A stretch of 64,000 bases of DNA, taken from the NCBI GenBank assembly GCA_949775045.1, contig OX459097.1, forward strand, positions 12,742,695 through 12,806,694. Reading direction: 5' to 3'. Positions 18,386 through 30,960 of this stretch are shown in pieces (the stretch's first letter is position 1; the number at the start of each line of letters is the position of its first letter). The notes beneath the pieces are model-generated. The model searched no databases. It was not told the DNA's origin and saw nothing but the letters and a program-made list of their open reading frames with translations. This DNA is from Metridium senile. Lineage: Eukaryota; Cnidaria; Anthozoa; Actiniaria; Metridiidae. A program made the position numbers and the translations under genes.

Positions 18386-21300
18386 ATGGTGAATCTTGGC
18401 GATGTATTTCCTAACTTCCAAGTAGAAACAAGCGATGGCTCAATGGATTTCCATAAATTCATCGAAGGAACGTAAGTTTTGTAGGTTAATTTTGATTTAT
18501 AAGCTAGCTCACTCGGTAGCTAGCTAGCATGCATGCATAATTTCTCGAACGAATTAGAAGTTTAGTGTTTAAAAAAAACCTCAGTATTTGATAAAAAAAT
18601 AACATTTTATGACTTATTTTTGTACATTTTTGTACATTATTTTCTTGTTCATGTGCTCGTAAAGAAATAGTATAAATTAACGTTAATAATATGAAGCTAG
18701 ATATTTAGACTTAGTTCGATTCGAGTTATAATTATCAGAGCAAATACCGCCTTACAATACTACTTTTATGGCTACAAGTTTCACATTCACATAGATTCAT
18801 ATATTTCACATTCATCATACATTTTCGTACTTTGTACATTCCTTTCATTAAGCTTATTGTTGAAAATACAAAATGTCAATGAATTAACAGAGGAATAGTT
18901 AATTAAGTTAACATGTTTGAGCAATTCTTACACATATTTTTAGGCCCTATTTTCGCACTATAGACAAAGTTTACTCTAGGTGTCAAGAATATTGTCACAT
19001 TTTGTCTGCGGATGTATTTTCTTGACTAAACAAAAACTTGTTGCGCCAAACAAACTTCAAAGGTTCCTTCTGCATGCTTGCCCCTAGAGCATATTAAACA
19101 TTTGCAACAAGTTTGCAACAAGCTTGCTCATATTACATGTTGTGACATTTGTTTAAATTTGTTGAGCAATTCATGGATTTTGTCTCCAGTGCGGATCAGG
19201 CCTTGTAGATCAGAGAGAAAATTTACATTTTGCTATATTATAAATATATATAACAAATGTTGTTCATATACAAAAATCCAATTTGCATGCAGATGAGTTT
19301 ATAAAGTTATCGAAGCATAAAAAAGCCTTTAGGGCATGGCCATTTGATATGTAGTAGACCGATTCTAAGTTTGCTGGATATTTTTGTTTGTATTTTTTTT
19401 TCTGTCCTCAAGCACTGTAGTCTCCCTTGCAGCTATTTTTAGTGTTGGCTTCCTGTTTTTGCTGTATTAGGCCTATAGTTGAAATGTCCCATTTCATATG
19501 CCAATGAATCTAAACAATAGGTTTTGCTCATTTGCATTAGATTCGGCACATGTGAGATAGAACATTTGAACTTCGTTTTAGAGATTGCACAACTATTAGA
19601 GGGAGGTATTGAAACCTATTGTCCTTCATAGCTTGTTTTTATTGTCAGGCTTCTAGTTCGATATCTTAATTTTTTGATATTTTTTTCCTGCATTGAGAAT
19701 ATATTTTTGTACTTATTTTGTACATGTATATCTTCTGTATAGTTAGATAACCAGTGTATCTTGTACATGATTTTGGCATGCATAATTATACAATTTTTTT
19801 TTTTTTTAATTTACAAGTTGTAAAAATGTATATTGATATATAGTTTGATTTTACATTTCTTATTTATGCTATAAGCCTTTTCACAGTTTAGTGGGCGCGC
19901 GGGGCCTGGAACCGATTCGGGATAAAATCGAACCGGAAGCGAGTTTTGCCCTTTGTTTCTTATTGTATCAGGCGATTTTTCTTTTCAGTCTTTGTTGCTT
20001 TGCCAATAAATTTCTGTTATTTTTCGATGGAAAACTCACTTAGAGGTAAGTGTTTTTAACTCTGAATTCTCAAAACGATTAACAACTATAAAAAACGTTC
20101 GTAATTTATCAAATATGATCGCCCTTTAAACTAGTTTAAAGTACTCGAGCTGTCAAGTAGCTTCCGATGTAAACTAAACTAAAATTGATACACGTGACCA
20201 AGTTTTCCCGCCGGACTCGAAATGGAAGAGAAGGAAAACCGAGTCCCTGAACTTAAGTCATTTCTACGCGATCGCGGTCTGAAAGTAACTGGAACAAAAG
20301 CGGAGTTAGCTGCACTAGCATATGGCGCACACGAACTTGGAGTTCTTGTAAAACCTAACGCGGCAGAAGAGCGCTCTACCAAGAAGGTCCAGTATGACGC
20401 CTTGCTAAAAGTTAAAACTGTACAACTACCAGATCCCTTCTCACTTTCAAGTGGTTGGCTCAGCGAAAATGTAGGGATGAGGAAGTGGCCACCCATTTTT
20501 CAGCTCCACATTGCAGAATTCCTTCTCACTTCTGAACAATTGCAAACTGGTTTAAAGAAACGTTTGCTTAGTGATTACAAAGAAGGCAAAGCTTATAGCT
20601 ACTTCGACTCCAAGTGGCTAAAGAATGTCTTTTGTCATGAAATCAATTCATCCTCCGAGTTCTGTTTCCTAAAGTCTGAGTCCACACCCTCTCAAAACAT
20701 CAATAATGTGCCTCATAAAATATGGGTTTGTGCAGAAAAAACTACTGGTACAGTAGTCTCAGCTTATTGCACTTGCTTTGCTGGGTATGTACATGCATCA
20801 TTTTAAACACTCTTTGTTTATGCTTTTTTTAATGTGGTTTTCATTTTACTTTTTACATATCATAATTCTTAGGGACTGGTCATAAAGTATGGGGGGGGGG
20901 GGGGGGGGGGAGGTGGGGGGACCATAATTCTTGAGCATGAAAAAAGGGGTGGGCCAAGAAAAATTAAGCAATACACAGGGGGTATTTTGGGGTAATTGTT
21001 GTGCATTGTATAGGGGTGGGCTACTTGTAACTGTGCATAGACTAAAGGGTAGGCCAATAAAAGTAATTCCTTGGGAATTCTGAATTTTCTGGCCCAACCC
21101 CCCTATACTTTATGACCAGTCCCTAATATATAAATGTAACATTATCACTAATTATCATTGTCACACATTATTTTATATACACTGCTTGGTTTGTATTTCT
21201 TTTGACAGACTTGGCTCAACCTGTAATCATGTTGCTGCAGTGTTATTTAAAGTTGAATATGCCTGGAGTAATGGATTAGTCATAAAAGAATCACCAACAT

Positions 21301-24300
21301 CAGCAGAGTGCCAGTGGAATAATTATGGCAAAAAAAAGAAAATTGAACCAAAGAGAGTGTGTGAAAGAAAACCAAAGTACAAAAAGAAAGACAGAGGAAC
21401 TACCATCAATCCTCCCCACAGGCAAAGTTATCAGCCAGAAATCTTAGATGTTGGAAAGAATACTCACACACTCAATAGTTTGTTGGATGCTTTGTATCCC
21501 AGTATACCAAATGCATGTGGTTTTCAATATGCTGACCTACATACAACTGCTAACTATGTTCCTGAAGATGATATAAATGTTGAAAGTACTGTAGAGATTG
21601 AAACTTCTACTAGTGTACCTAAAAGTATCCCTAAGATTGTCTCTGAAGTGGATACAGGAAGTCAGCTACTTGAAATTATATGCAGTGTTAGTGCTGAAGA
21701 GGCCTGTGTTCTTGAAAGTCAGACCCTTGGACAAAATGACAATGAGAATTGGAAGTCGCAGCGTGTTGGCAGGATTACTGCCTCTATCTCACAGTGTCAT
21801 GACTAAGGTTAACACATTGCAACGATGCAATGACAAGACAAATAGTAAATGCATGTCTCTTTTGGAATCCTTGTGTTCATTGAAATCTGACAACAAAGCA
21901 ATACCTGCATTGCTTTATGGCATAAAAATGGAAGATGAGGCTAGACATGCATATACAAAGGAAGCAGTAAGACTTAAGCATCAGGATATTCAAGTGAGGC
22001 CTACTGGACTTACAGTTATACCAAGCAAGGCTTACATAGGTGCAAGCCCAGATGGATTGGTTGACTGTACTTGTTGTGGAGAAGGCCTTCTTGAAATAAA
22101 GTGTCCATTTAGCATTGCTGATTCTGCACCTAATGAAAGCAATTTGAAGTATTTAAAAGCTAACAACAAAAGAGAAGTAAATCTTTCAAAGAGCCATCCA
22201 TACCATAGCCAAGTGCAATACCAGATGGGGGTCACTGGAAGATTATGGTGTGACTTTTTTGTATATACCAAACATGGATTCTACCTGGAGAGAATTAAGT
22301 TTGATGCAGAAAGATGGAAAGCACTTGAGAGTGCAGCACAGTATTTCTTTGAAAATCACATTATCCCATACCTCATGAACAATAAAAACAACACAAAGGT
22401 ATAAAAAAAATATTGCATGCACCTACAATATCCTAATATACTAGAAATATAATGTTATTTCACAATTTGAAACAAGATTCACTGTTTATAGATGCCATGA
22501 TAACATAATGGTGTACCCATAAAGGCCAGTCAACACAGAGAATTTAAAACTGGTAAAAACATTTTTCAAATTATAAAAAAAGAATGGATTAAGTTTTTGA
22601 TAATAAATAAAAGCAACACTTTGCATTATTATAATAGTACTATTAGTAGTACAGTGTTAATTAGTAGCACTAGAGTGATTTTCATATATAACCATGATGA
22701 GAAAATAGACCATTTAGTTTGTAGTAGTTGATAAAGAACAAATTAAGAAAACAATGGATTTAGTGTTTACCTACTAACTATTAGTTTGTCTATCCTTTCA
22801 TGGTCATATGAAAATCACTCTATTAGTAGTAAATAGTGTTAATTAAACAATATAAAACAATAGAATAGCATAATAATTATGCTTAATAATTAATAATAAT
22901 TATGCTATTCTATTGTTTTATATTGCTAAATTATTTAGCAGCATTAAGTGGTATTTATGTTGGTTATCAATTTAACTATAGAATCATTACAAACAATATG
23001 TGTCTTTATTCAAGCCCCTTGCAGATCTAGTTAAATGACAAAAATGTCATAGTAACACTAATGATAATTAAAGAATTAGGATACTAGGCATTGTTTGAGA
23101 ATTAGAGCTCAATATATCATAGACAGACATGGATTAAAAAGATAACATGTTAAAAGGAGTAAAATCGAGAGGACCTATACATGTATGTATTGTAGCAATG
23201 CTTTTATTGTTCTAGAACAAATTTGAAAAATAAGACTAATTAACTAAAGGTGGCAAAAAATTACAAAGGCAAGCAGCAACTGTGACAATGTCATCTGCAA
23301 TAGGTAAAAGTGTAAATGGCATTACATGTCTCTTGGAGTTCCCAATTCTTTAGTTTATAGGTGCTGCTAGAGCAGTGCTGAAATGCACAAATCCTCATCT
23401 ACAACAGGAGTAAATGAAGCCATTTAGCAAACAAAACTTGTTTAACAACGAAATGAATGTGCCACATAGAGTGATGTCTCTTATATGTAAGTTGCCCTTA
23501 CAAACCAAAGCATTTTTAGCACAAAACAAACTTTTTCGATAAATAAAGTACATAGATAATGTCAGAAGGCCGTATTACATACCTTAGGTTATGATTTTAT
23601 AAACAATCTGCCATAATCAGCCATAAAATGAGCATGAAAAACAACAACCATGACAAGGACGAATGGGGCAAAACTCGCTTCCGGTTCGATTTTATCCCGA
23701 ATCGGCTCCAGGCCCCGCGCGCCCACTAAACTGTGAAAAGGCTTATTTAATAGAATGTGCTTATATTTAGATTATTTTGTCATATATTATTCAACAATTT
23801 CAAAGTTGGTGACTATTACAGTGCAAATCAGAAAACCATGGGCACCCAGAAATATTTCAGGAATGTTTATGGTATAACCGCAAGAAATTCAGCAGATTGT
23901 GAACAAAATAAAACAGTGTCAGGCTTTACTTCGATGTCGATATTAATAATGGCCTGATGAATTATTCCTACTTAAAACACATAAGAGAAATTTGTTTGGT
24001 CTGGAAAGCAACAAATTTGATGCAAATTATGTCTGCTCGCAGGGAAACAGCAGTTTTTTGGGAACTTTATTAGATATTTAATTATTTTTAAAGGATATCA
24101 TTTTTATTGCCAATCAGTTTCATTGTAGATATTTTTTCTTAGTAAAAATATGAACTATAAGTCAGCATGTTTTTAAATCAGAACAGCCAAACCAAACATT
24201 GGTTAACAAACAAATTATAGGCATTCCTGAAATATTTTCAGGTGCCCACATCTTTTCTATATAGCACTGTAATTAACTCAAAAGGCATATCACATAATCT

Positions 24301-27300
24301 ATTTTAGTTTATTTTATTTCATTATTATAAACCAAAGAGGTGTGTCTATAGTCACTGATAGTAATATTAGTGTTGAGGCAAATTACATTTTAGTGAATTA
24401 TGCTTCATGCATGTAAAATAACTTAATTAATGATTGCAGTCATGATGATAATGATGATGGTGGTGGTGCCAATTGTAACAAGCGTGTTGACAACATTGTC
24501 AATGATGATGGTGACTTTAATTTGGGTTTTTGGACAATATATGGTTGTTGATGATGATGATAATGATGATGATGATGAAGCTAGATGATTGTGATGAAAC
24601 GCTGCTCATTGGTTAAATAATACTTGATGATGTAGGGAGTAAAAACTATATTATATTAAATTGACAGAATAATTGACAATTCAAGTAACTTCATTATCAA
24701 TTCAAGTAACACCATAAAAAATGGCTTATATTATAACTTCACTGCATTTTGAGCTTTAGCCCTTCATCTCATTCACTCTGACAAAGAGCTAAAGCTCAAA
24801 ATATCAGCAAAGTTAGCCAATAAACTGAAATTTGTAACACTGTACCAAAATGATACTTAATATAATCATATTATATATTCAACACTGACACAGCCTATAC
24901 TAGTTTACTCACTAGCTTCTAAAAATATAAATGTGATGTGGTGCTTATATAAGTTAAGAATAGTATTTTACGTTGGAAGTCCCTTTAGCCGAAGCTGATC
25001 TTTGAGAGAGCCGACAGTGCGCTCATTTTACTTCCCTCTTTCCATCAGTGCTCTGTTTTACAGGTATTTAAAGCACGGAAAGAATTAAGAGAAGTTGAAA
25101 CAAGGATGCGAAATCACTGGGAAACTTGGGACCTCTCGCACAGAACACAGCGCACTAACCAAATGTGCCATCCTTGCTTCTTTAAAAAAAATATATATAT
25201 TAAATATAAGCACCACATTACATTACATAAAAATATCTGATCTTCTGATTTAGATGGGCAGTTCTGTTTTCTCATCCTGCTGATTACACCCCAGTGTGCA
25301 CCACCGAGCTTGGACGTGTAGCTCAGCTTGAAGGTGAATTCAAGAAGCGAGGAGTTAAGATGGCTGCACTGTCTTGTGATGATGTAGAATCACACAAGGG
25401 CTGGATCAAAGATATCCAAGACTACGCCAGCCTTAAAACGTTCCCTTACCCTATCATTGCTGATCCTAAGCGTGAGCTTGCTGTTCAGCTTGGAATGGTT
25501 GACCCAGATGAGAAAGATTCTAAAGGCTTGCCATTGACATGCCGTGCTGTGAGTATTAAGTTTCTCTCCTGTGAAATAAATGAAAAATTATGTATGAAGA
25601 CAAATTTTTGTTTGTTTATTTTGATTTTATGGTTGTTGCTGTTACATAGTTGTTTTTTTTGTTATTATTTCTTTGTATTTGTCTTTTTCTTTGTACTATT
25701 TTTTTTTTTTTTTTGCATCAAACATTTATGAGGGTCCACAATAGGGGTTCTCAATGCCGCCATCCCGCTCATTTTTGCCGGCAATCCCGCCATCCCGCAC
25801 GTTTTAATGTCACAATCCCGATCTCGCAAAGTTAATTATTAATTAAATATTAAAACGTTAAAAAGTTTTTTATTGAGAACAAAGAATGCTGCAGTCCTGA
25901 ATCCCGCAGCAAATTAATGTTATATCCCGAAACCCGGCACCTAAAAAACACGAAATCGCAATCCCGCTTGGAATTCAGAATCCCGCATCCCGTCAAGGTT
26001 TAAGCTCGGATCCCGCATCCCGCCTCCAAAAAAAGGCTTATCCCGCATCCCGCCAAACCTATTGTGGACCCTCATTTATCTATTTAAGAAATGATGATAA
26101 TCTTTAATTATTAATGAGGGAAAACCTACTCACTATATGTGATTTTCAGTAGGGCTCTAAATAAAAAATATACAACAAATATAAAAAATAAAAAAAAATA
26201 AAAAATTATTTGCAATCATTGCCACAATCACTGTATTCAATCTGTTTATTATTATTATTATGTAGGTGTTTATCATTGGGCCTGACAAGAAGTTGAAGCT
26301 CTCCATTCTCTACCCAGCCACCACAGGACGTAACTTTGAGTAAGAAATTGTGAATTTTATCTAAATTTTGCTGTTAGAGTCTCTAATTCCATTGTTTTCT
26401 TTTGTGTCTATTTGACTATTACACCTTGACTATTTAATTTTGTTTCACGGATTTAATGTCTTCACTCTATACTGAAATGTTTTAAGCAACTTGAAAAGTC
26501 TTGCAAAATAAATGTTACTTCTTTTTTTTTATTTTGCTGCAATTTTAGTCCCCTCTGGCAACCAAGACTTTAACCTAAACTCCTTTAAAAACTCCTTAAT
26601 TCTACCTAAAGCAGGGTAAAAATTCTAGTATTGCAAATTAAAAATTTTAAATTAAAATAAAATTTGTTTATTCTGTTCGATGTTAACAATAACAGGAATA
26701 TCATTTTTATATCAAAGTTGTCGCAAAAGTGCTTAAAAATTACTTTTTGGTCCTTGAAAACTCCTTGAATACTACTTAGATTTTGTTTACTGACATCAGC
26801 ATGAACCCTGTTAAAAACAATAGATTGTTTGGATGTGATGTCATAGTGAAATATGACAATTAAGTCTTGTGTCTTGTCATCTCTAACATTGATCTCTCTT
26901 TGTATCTCAACAGTGAGGTTCTCCGTGTCATTGATTCTCTGCAGCTGACTGCTACCAAGAGGGTTGCAACACCAGTTGATTGGAAGGTTGTTATGAATTA
27001 CTGACATTTTGAACAGAGTGAATGGATAAATGAAGGAATGAATTAAGAAAATATGGATGGATGAGTAAAAAAATGAAATTGAATAAGAGAACATTAACTT
27101 CATAACCATCACTTCATAGCTTGATCAACAGAATATCATTATTATTATCAACACCACATCTGTCATGATCCCTAACATAATAACCACCACCATTGTTATC
27201 ATCACCTTCATCATCACCATCACTAACATCAATTATTATCATCAGTAATCATTATCATCATCATTAGTCATTATTATTATTATCACCACCACATTTGTCA

Positions 27301-30300
27301 TGATCCCTAACATAATAACCACCACCATTGTTACCATCACCTTCATCATCACCATCACTAACATCAATCATCATCATCATTAACATCAATTATCACCATC
27401 AGTAATCATTATCATCATCATTAGTCATTATTATTATTATCACCACCACATTTGTCATGATCCCTAACATAATTACCACTACCATTGTTACCATTACCTT
27501 CATCATCACCATCACTAACATCAATCATCAGTAATCATTATCATCATCATTAGTCATTATTATTATTATCACCACCACATCTGTTATAATCCCTAACATA
27601 ATTATCACCACCATTGTTATCATCACCTTCATCATCACCATCACTAACATCAATCATCATCATCAGTAATCATTATCATCATCATTAGTCATTATTTTTA
27701 TTATCACCACCACATTTGTCATGATCCCTAACATCATAACCACCACCTTTGTTACCATCACCTTCATCATCACCATCACTAACATCAATTATCACCATCA
27801 GTAATCATTATCATCATCATTAGTCATTATTATTATTATCACCACCACATTTGTCATGATCCCTAACATAATTACCACCACCATTGTTATCATCACCTTC
27901 ATCATCACCATCACTAACATCAATCATCATCATCAGTAATCATTATCATCATCATTAGTCATTATTATTATTATCACCACCACATCTGTCATGATCCCTA
28001 ACATAATAACCACCACCATTGTTACCATTACCTTCATCATCACCATCACTAACATCAATCATCACCATCAGTAATCATTATCATCATCATTAGTCATTAT
28101 TATTATTATCACCACCACATTTGTCATGATCCCTAACATCATAACCACCACCATTGTTATCATCACCTTCATCATCACTAACATCAATCATCATCATCAG
28201 TAATCATTATCATCATCATTAGTCATTATTATTATTATCACCACCACATTTGTCATGATCCCTATATAATTACCACCACCATTGTTACCATTACCTTCAT
28301 CATCACCATCACTAACATCAATCATCATCATCAGTAATCATTATCATCATCATTAGTCATTATTATTATTATTATCACCACCACATTTGTCATGATCCCT
28401 AACATCATAACCACCACCATTGTTACCATTACCTTCATCATCACCATCACTAACATCAATCATCATCATCAGTAATCATTATCATCATCATTAGTCATTA
28501 TTATTATTATCACCACCACATCTGTCATGATCCCTAACATCATAACCACCACCATTGTTATCATCACCTTCATCATCACCATCACTAACATCAATCATCA
28601 CCATCATTAGTCATCATCATTATCTGTGAAAATCCCTAACATCACCACCATCATTATCACCATACAAATTGTCCACAATTATCGTCATAATTAGTCATCC
28701 TTATCATCATCACCATCATCATCATCACTACCACCACCATCATCATCACCATACAAATTGTCCACAATTATCGTCATAATTAGTCATCCTTATCATCATC
28801 ACCATCATCATCACTATCACCACCATCATCATCACCATACAAATTGTCCACAATTATCGTCATAATTAGTCATCCTTATCATTATCATCATCATCATCAT
28901 CACTACCACCACCATCATCATCACCATACAAATTGTCCACAATTATTGTCATAATTAGTCATCCTTATCATCATCACCATCATCACTACCACCACCATCA
29001 TCATCACCATACAAATTGTCCACAATTATCGTCATAATTAGTCATCCTTATCATTATCATCATCATCATCATCACTACCATCACCATCATCATCACCATA
29101 CAAATTGTCCACAATTATTGTCATAATTAGTCATCCTTATCATCATCACCATCATCATCATCACTACCACCACCATCATCATCACCATACAAATTGTCCA
29201 CAATTATCGTCATAATTAGTCATCCTTATCATCATCACCATCATCATCACTATCACCACCATCATCATCACCATACAAATTGTCCACAATTATCGTCATA
29301 ATTAGTCATCCTTATCATCATCACCATCATCATCACTACCACCACCATCATCATCACCATACAAATTGTCCACAATTATCGTCATAATTAGTCATCCTTA
29401 TCATCATCACCATCATCATCACTATCACCACCATCATCATCACCATACAAATTGTCCACAATTATCGTCATAATTAGTCATCCTTATCATCATCACCATC
29501 ATCATCACTATCACCACCATCATCATCACCATACAAATTGTCCACAATTATCGTCATAATTAGTCATCCTTATCATTATCATCATCATCATCATCACTAC
29601 CACCACCATCATCATCACCATACAAATTGTCCACAATTATTGTCATAATTAGTCATCCTTATCATCATCACCATCATCATCATCACTACCACCACCATCA
29701 TCATCGCCATACAAATTGTCCACAATTATCGTCATAATTAGTCATCCTTATCATTATCATCACCATCATCATCACTACCACCACCATCATCATCACCATA
29801 CAAATTGTCCACAATTATCGTCATAATTAGTCATCCTTATCATCATCACCATCATCATCACTATCACCACCATCATCATCACCATACAAATTGTCCACAA
29901 TTATCGTCATAATTAGTCATCCTTATCATCATCACCATCATCATCACTATCACCACCATCATCATCACCATACAAATTGTCCACAATTATCGTCATAATT
30001 AGTCATCCTTATCATTATCATCATCATCATCATCACTACCACCACCATCATCATCACCATACAAATTGTCCACAATTATTGTCATAATTAGTCATCCTTA
30101 TCATCATCACCATCATCATCATCACTACCACCACCATCATCATCACCATACAAATTGTCCACAATTATCGTCATAATTAGTCATCCTTATCATTATCATC
30201 ATCATCATCATCACTACCACCACCATCATCATCACCATACAAATTGTCCACAATTATTGTCATAATTAGTCATCCTTATCATCATCACCATCATCATCAC

Positions 30301-30643
30301 TATCACCACCATCATCATCACCATACAAATTGTCCACAATTATCGTCATAATTAGTCATCCTTATCATTATCACCATCACCATCACCACCGCCATCATCA
30401 TCAACATCACCACCATACAAATTGTCCACAATTATCATCATCATTATCATCATTATCATCATTGAAACTATTAATCAAATATGTTTGACCAATGTAAATA
30501 TTTTCTATCAGAGTGGAGGTGATTGCATGGTCCTACCTTCTGTCTCTAAAGAGGATGCTGCCAAGATCTTTACCAAGGGAGTCAAGGAGCGAACCATGCC
30601 CTCTGGCAAACACTACATGAGATTCACCCCTCAGCCTGAATGA
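18386..30643 (+). CDS. PRDX6: Peroxiredoxin-6 (1-Cys peroxiredoxin)
   Basis: Five exons: 18386-18471, 25254-25548, 26266-26339, 26914-26986, 30512-30643. Phases agree and total 660 nt: 219 residues plus TGA, the normal length for the family. A cytosolic thiol peroxidase that reduces H2O2 and phospholipid hydroperoxides with one catalytic Cys. Visible blocks: MVNLGDVFPNF start, FSHPADYTPVCTTELG with peroxidatic Cys44, ALSCDDVESHKGW, FPYPIIADPKRELAVQLGM, and the C-terminal 1-Cys extension ending PSGKHYMRFTPQPE. The lipase-type GDSWG motif of vertebrate PRDX6 reads EGTWA here, so the phospholipase Ser is Thr29. The intron 4 donor is GTTGTT, weaker than the others. ATTAAA near 30795 may be the polyA signal. 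The very long introns (6.8 kb, 3.5 kb) are filled with repeats. Confidence 0.95.
18472..19872. other. PRDX6 intron 1, left part
   Basis: AT-rich intron sequence up to the YqaJ element. No exon or terminal repeat recognised. A 72-codon open frame at 19078-19296 has no recognisable motif. Confidence 0.5.
20222..22404 (+). pseudogene. SAP-SWIM-YqaJ nuclease of the TIR element (reading frame broken)
   Basis: Exon 1 is 20222-20784 (ATG, donor GTATGT). Exon 2 starts at 21209 (acceptor TTTGACAG) and the junction is in frame. N-terminus: SAP-type DNA-binding helix pair (PELKSFLRDRGLKVTGTKAE). A SWIM zinc finger spans the intron: YCTCFAG joined to LGSTCNHVAAVLFK (CxC...CxH). C-terminus: YqaJ/lambda-exonuclease fold with E in YGIKMEDEARHAY, D in IGASPDGLVDC and ExK in LLEIKCPF, the expected metal-binding set. 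Near 21785-21806 the first frame stops after GRITASISQCHD, while the domain continues one frame over from SHSVMTKVNTL. So there is a one-position frameshift (mutation or sequencing error). AATAAA at 22602 could be the polyA signal. The gene sits in PRDX6 intron 1, same strand. Confidence 0.8.
20869..21126. mobile_element. MITE inside the YqaJ gene intron
   Basis: TIR TTAGGGACTGGTCATAAAGT with the inverted ACTTTATGACCAGTCCCTAA. A ~20-base poly-G run follows the left TIR at 20890-20910, and the interior is G-rich. It makes up most of the 424-bp intron. Confidence 0.8.
22670..22930. repeat. Two inverted repeats in the right arm of the YqaJ element
   Basis: 22672-22822: agagtgattttcatatata with the inverted catatgaaaatcactct. 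22850-22930: near-perfect palindrome from caatataaaacaatagaata to tattctattgttttatattg. The flanking taaatagtgttaattaaac and agcagcattaagtggtattt are also seen in the MITE at 34426-34563. Confidence 0.7.
23745..25253. other. PRDX6 intron 1, right part
   Basis: 24440-24600 has (GATGAT)-type simple repeats. 24770-24918 is a copy of the GAGCTAAAGCTC repeat family (a degenerate CTGACAAAGAGC copy). The 25160-25200 area has an A/TA-rich run. No exon seen apart from PRDX6 exon 2 at its end. Confidence 0.5.
25728..26075. mobile_element. MITE with internal ATCCCGC repeats
   Basis: TIR ATGAGGGTCCACAATAGG, with a perfect inverted copy CCTATTGTGGACCCTCAT at the right end. The 350-bp interior contains about a dozen irregularly spaced copies of atcccgc/atcccgcatcccgc. 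In PRDX6 intron 2, non-coding. Confidence 0.85.
27120..28660. repeat. Minisatellite block A in PRDX6 intron 4
   Basis: About ten units of ~140-155 bp, built from tcatgatccctaacataata, accaccaccattgttatcat, caccttcatcatcaccatca, gtaatcattatcatcatcat and tagtcattattattattatc. The whole block is composed of degenerate (ATC/ACC/ATT) triplets. Confidence 0.9.
28640..30460. repeat. Minisatellite block B in PRDX6 intron 4
   Basis: About 21 units of ~85-92 bp. The fixed part is accatacaaattgtccacaa, ttatcgtcataattagtcat, ccttatcatcatcaccatc. The variable part is a run of (ATC/ACC) triplets, and length differences between units are multiples of three. It ends about 50 bases before PRDX6 exon 5. Confidence 0.92.
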
Positions 30644-30960
30644 TTACAGACCCTTTAGTAATCTAAGCCATGCACTATCAAACCTTGAAAAACGGACACG
30701 GATAAATTAGTAGCATTTATAGGACACTTTTATAACGCATAACTCATGCACATGGCCTTAGAAAAATGTCAACTTATGCCCATTAGAAACAATCATTAAA
30801 CAGCACATTTTACAAACTTGTTCTAGTGAAAAGTCCACAAGAAAATTAATGGCCGATAGTCACTATTATTTTGAAAAAATACATTTCACAGATTTGTTGT
30901 AGTGTAAAATATCTACAAAGATGCCCTGGGTTTTCGCCTTTATTTTCTCAACATGAACGC
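30644..30960. other. PRDX6 3' flank
   Basis: Presumed 3' UTR and beyond. ATTAAA near 30795 is a candidate polyadenylation signal. No other feature seen. Confidence 0.4.

Larger units (their letters stand above)
19873..23744. mobile_element. 3.9 kb TIR DNA element carrying a YqaJ nuclease gene
   Basis: TIRs of about 75-80 bp start AAGCCTTTTCACAGTTTAGT and run through gggcgcgcggggcctgga and cgattcgggataaaatcgaa to aagcgagttttgccc. The inverted copy is at 23665-23744. AT flanks both ends (19871-19872, 23745-23746), consistent with a 2-bp target duplication. The only gene is the SAP-SWIM-YqaJ protein at 20222-22404; no transposase frame is visible. The right 1.3 kb is non-coding and contains two smaller inverted repeats. 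Family assignment is uncertain. ISL2EU/PHIS-type elements are known to carry an accessory nuclease, so this may be a transposase-less relative. Confidence 0.8.

Noticed and set aside
20222..22404. Phage or bacterial contamination suggested by the YqaJ domain
   Set aside because: The gene has a spliceosomal intron and a SWIM finger, sits between eukaryotic TIRs and lies in the intron of an animal gene.
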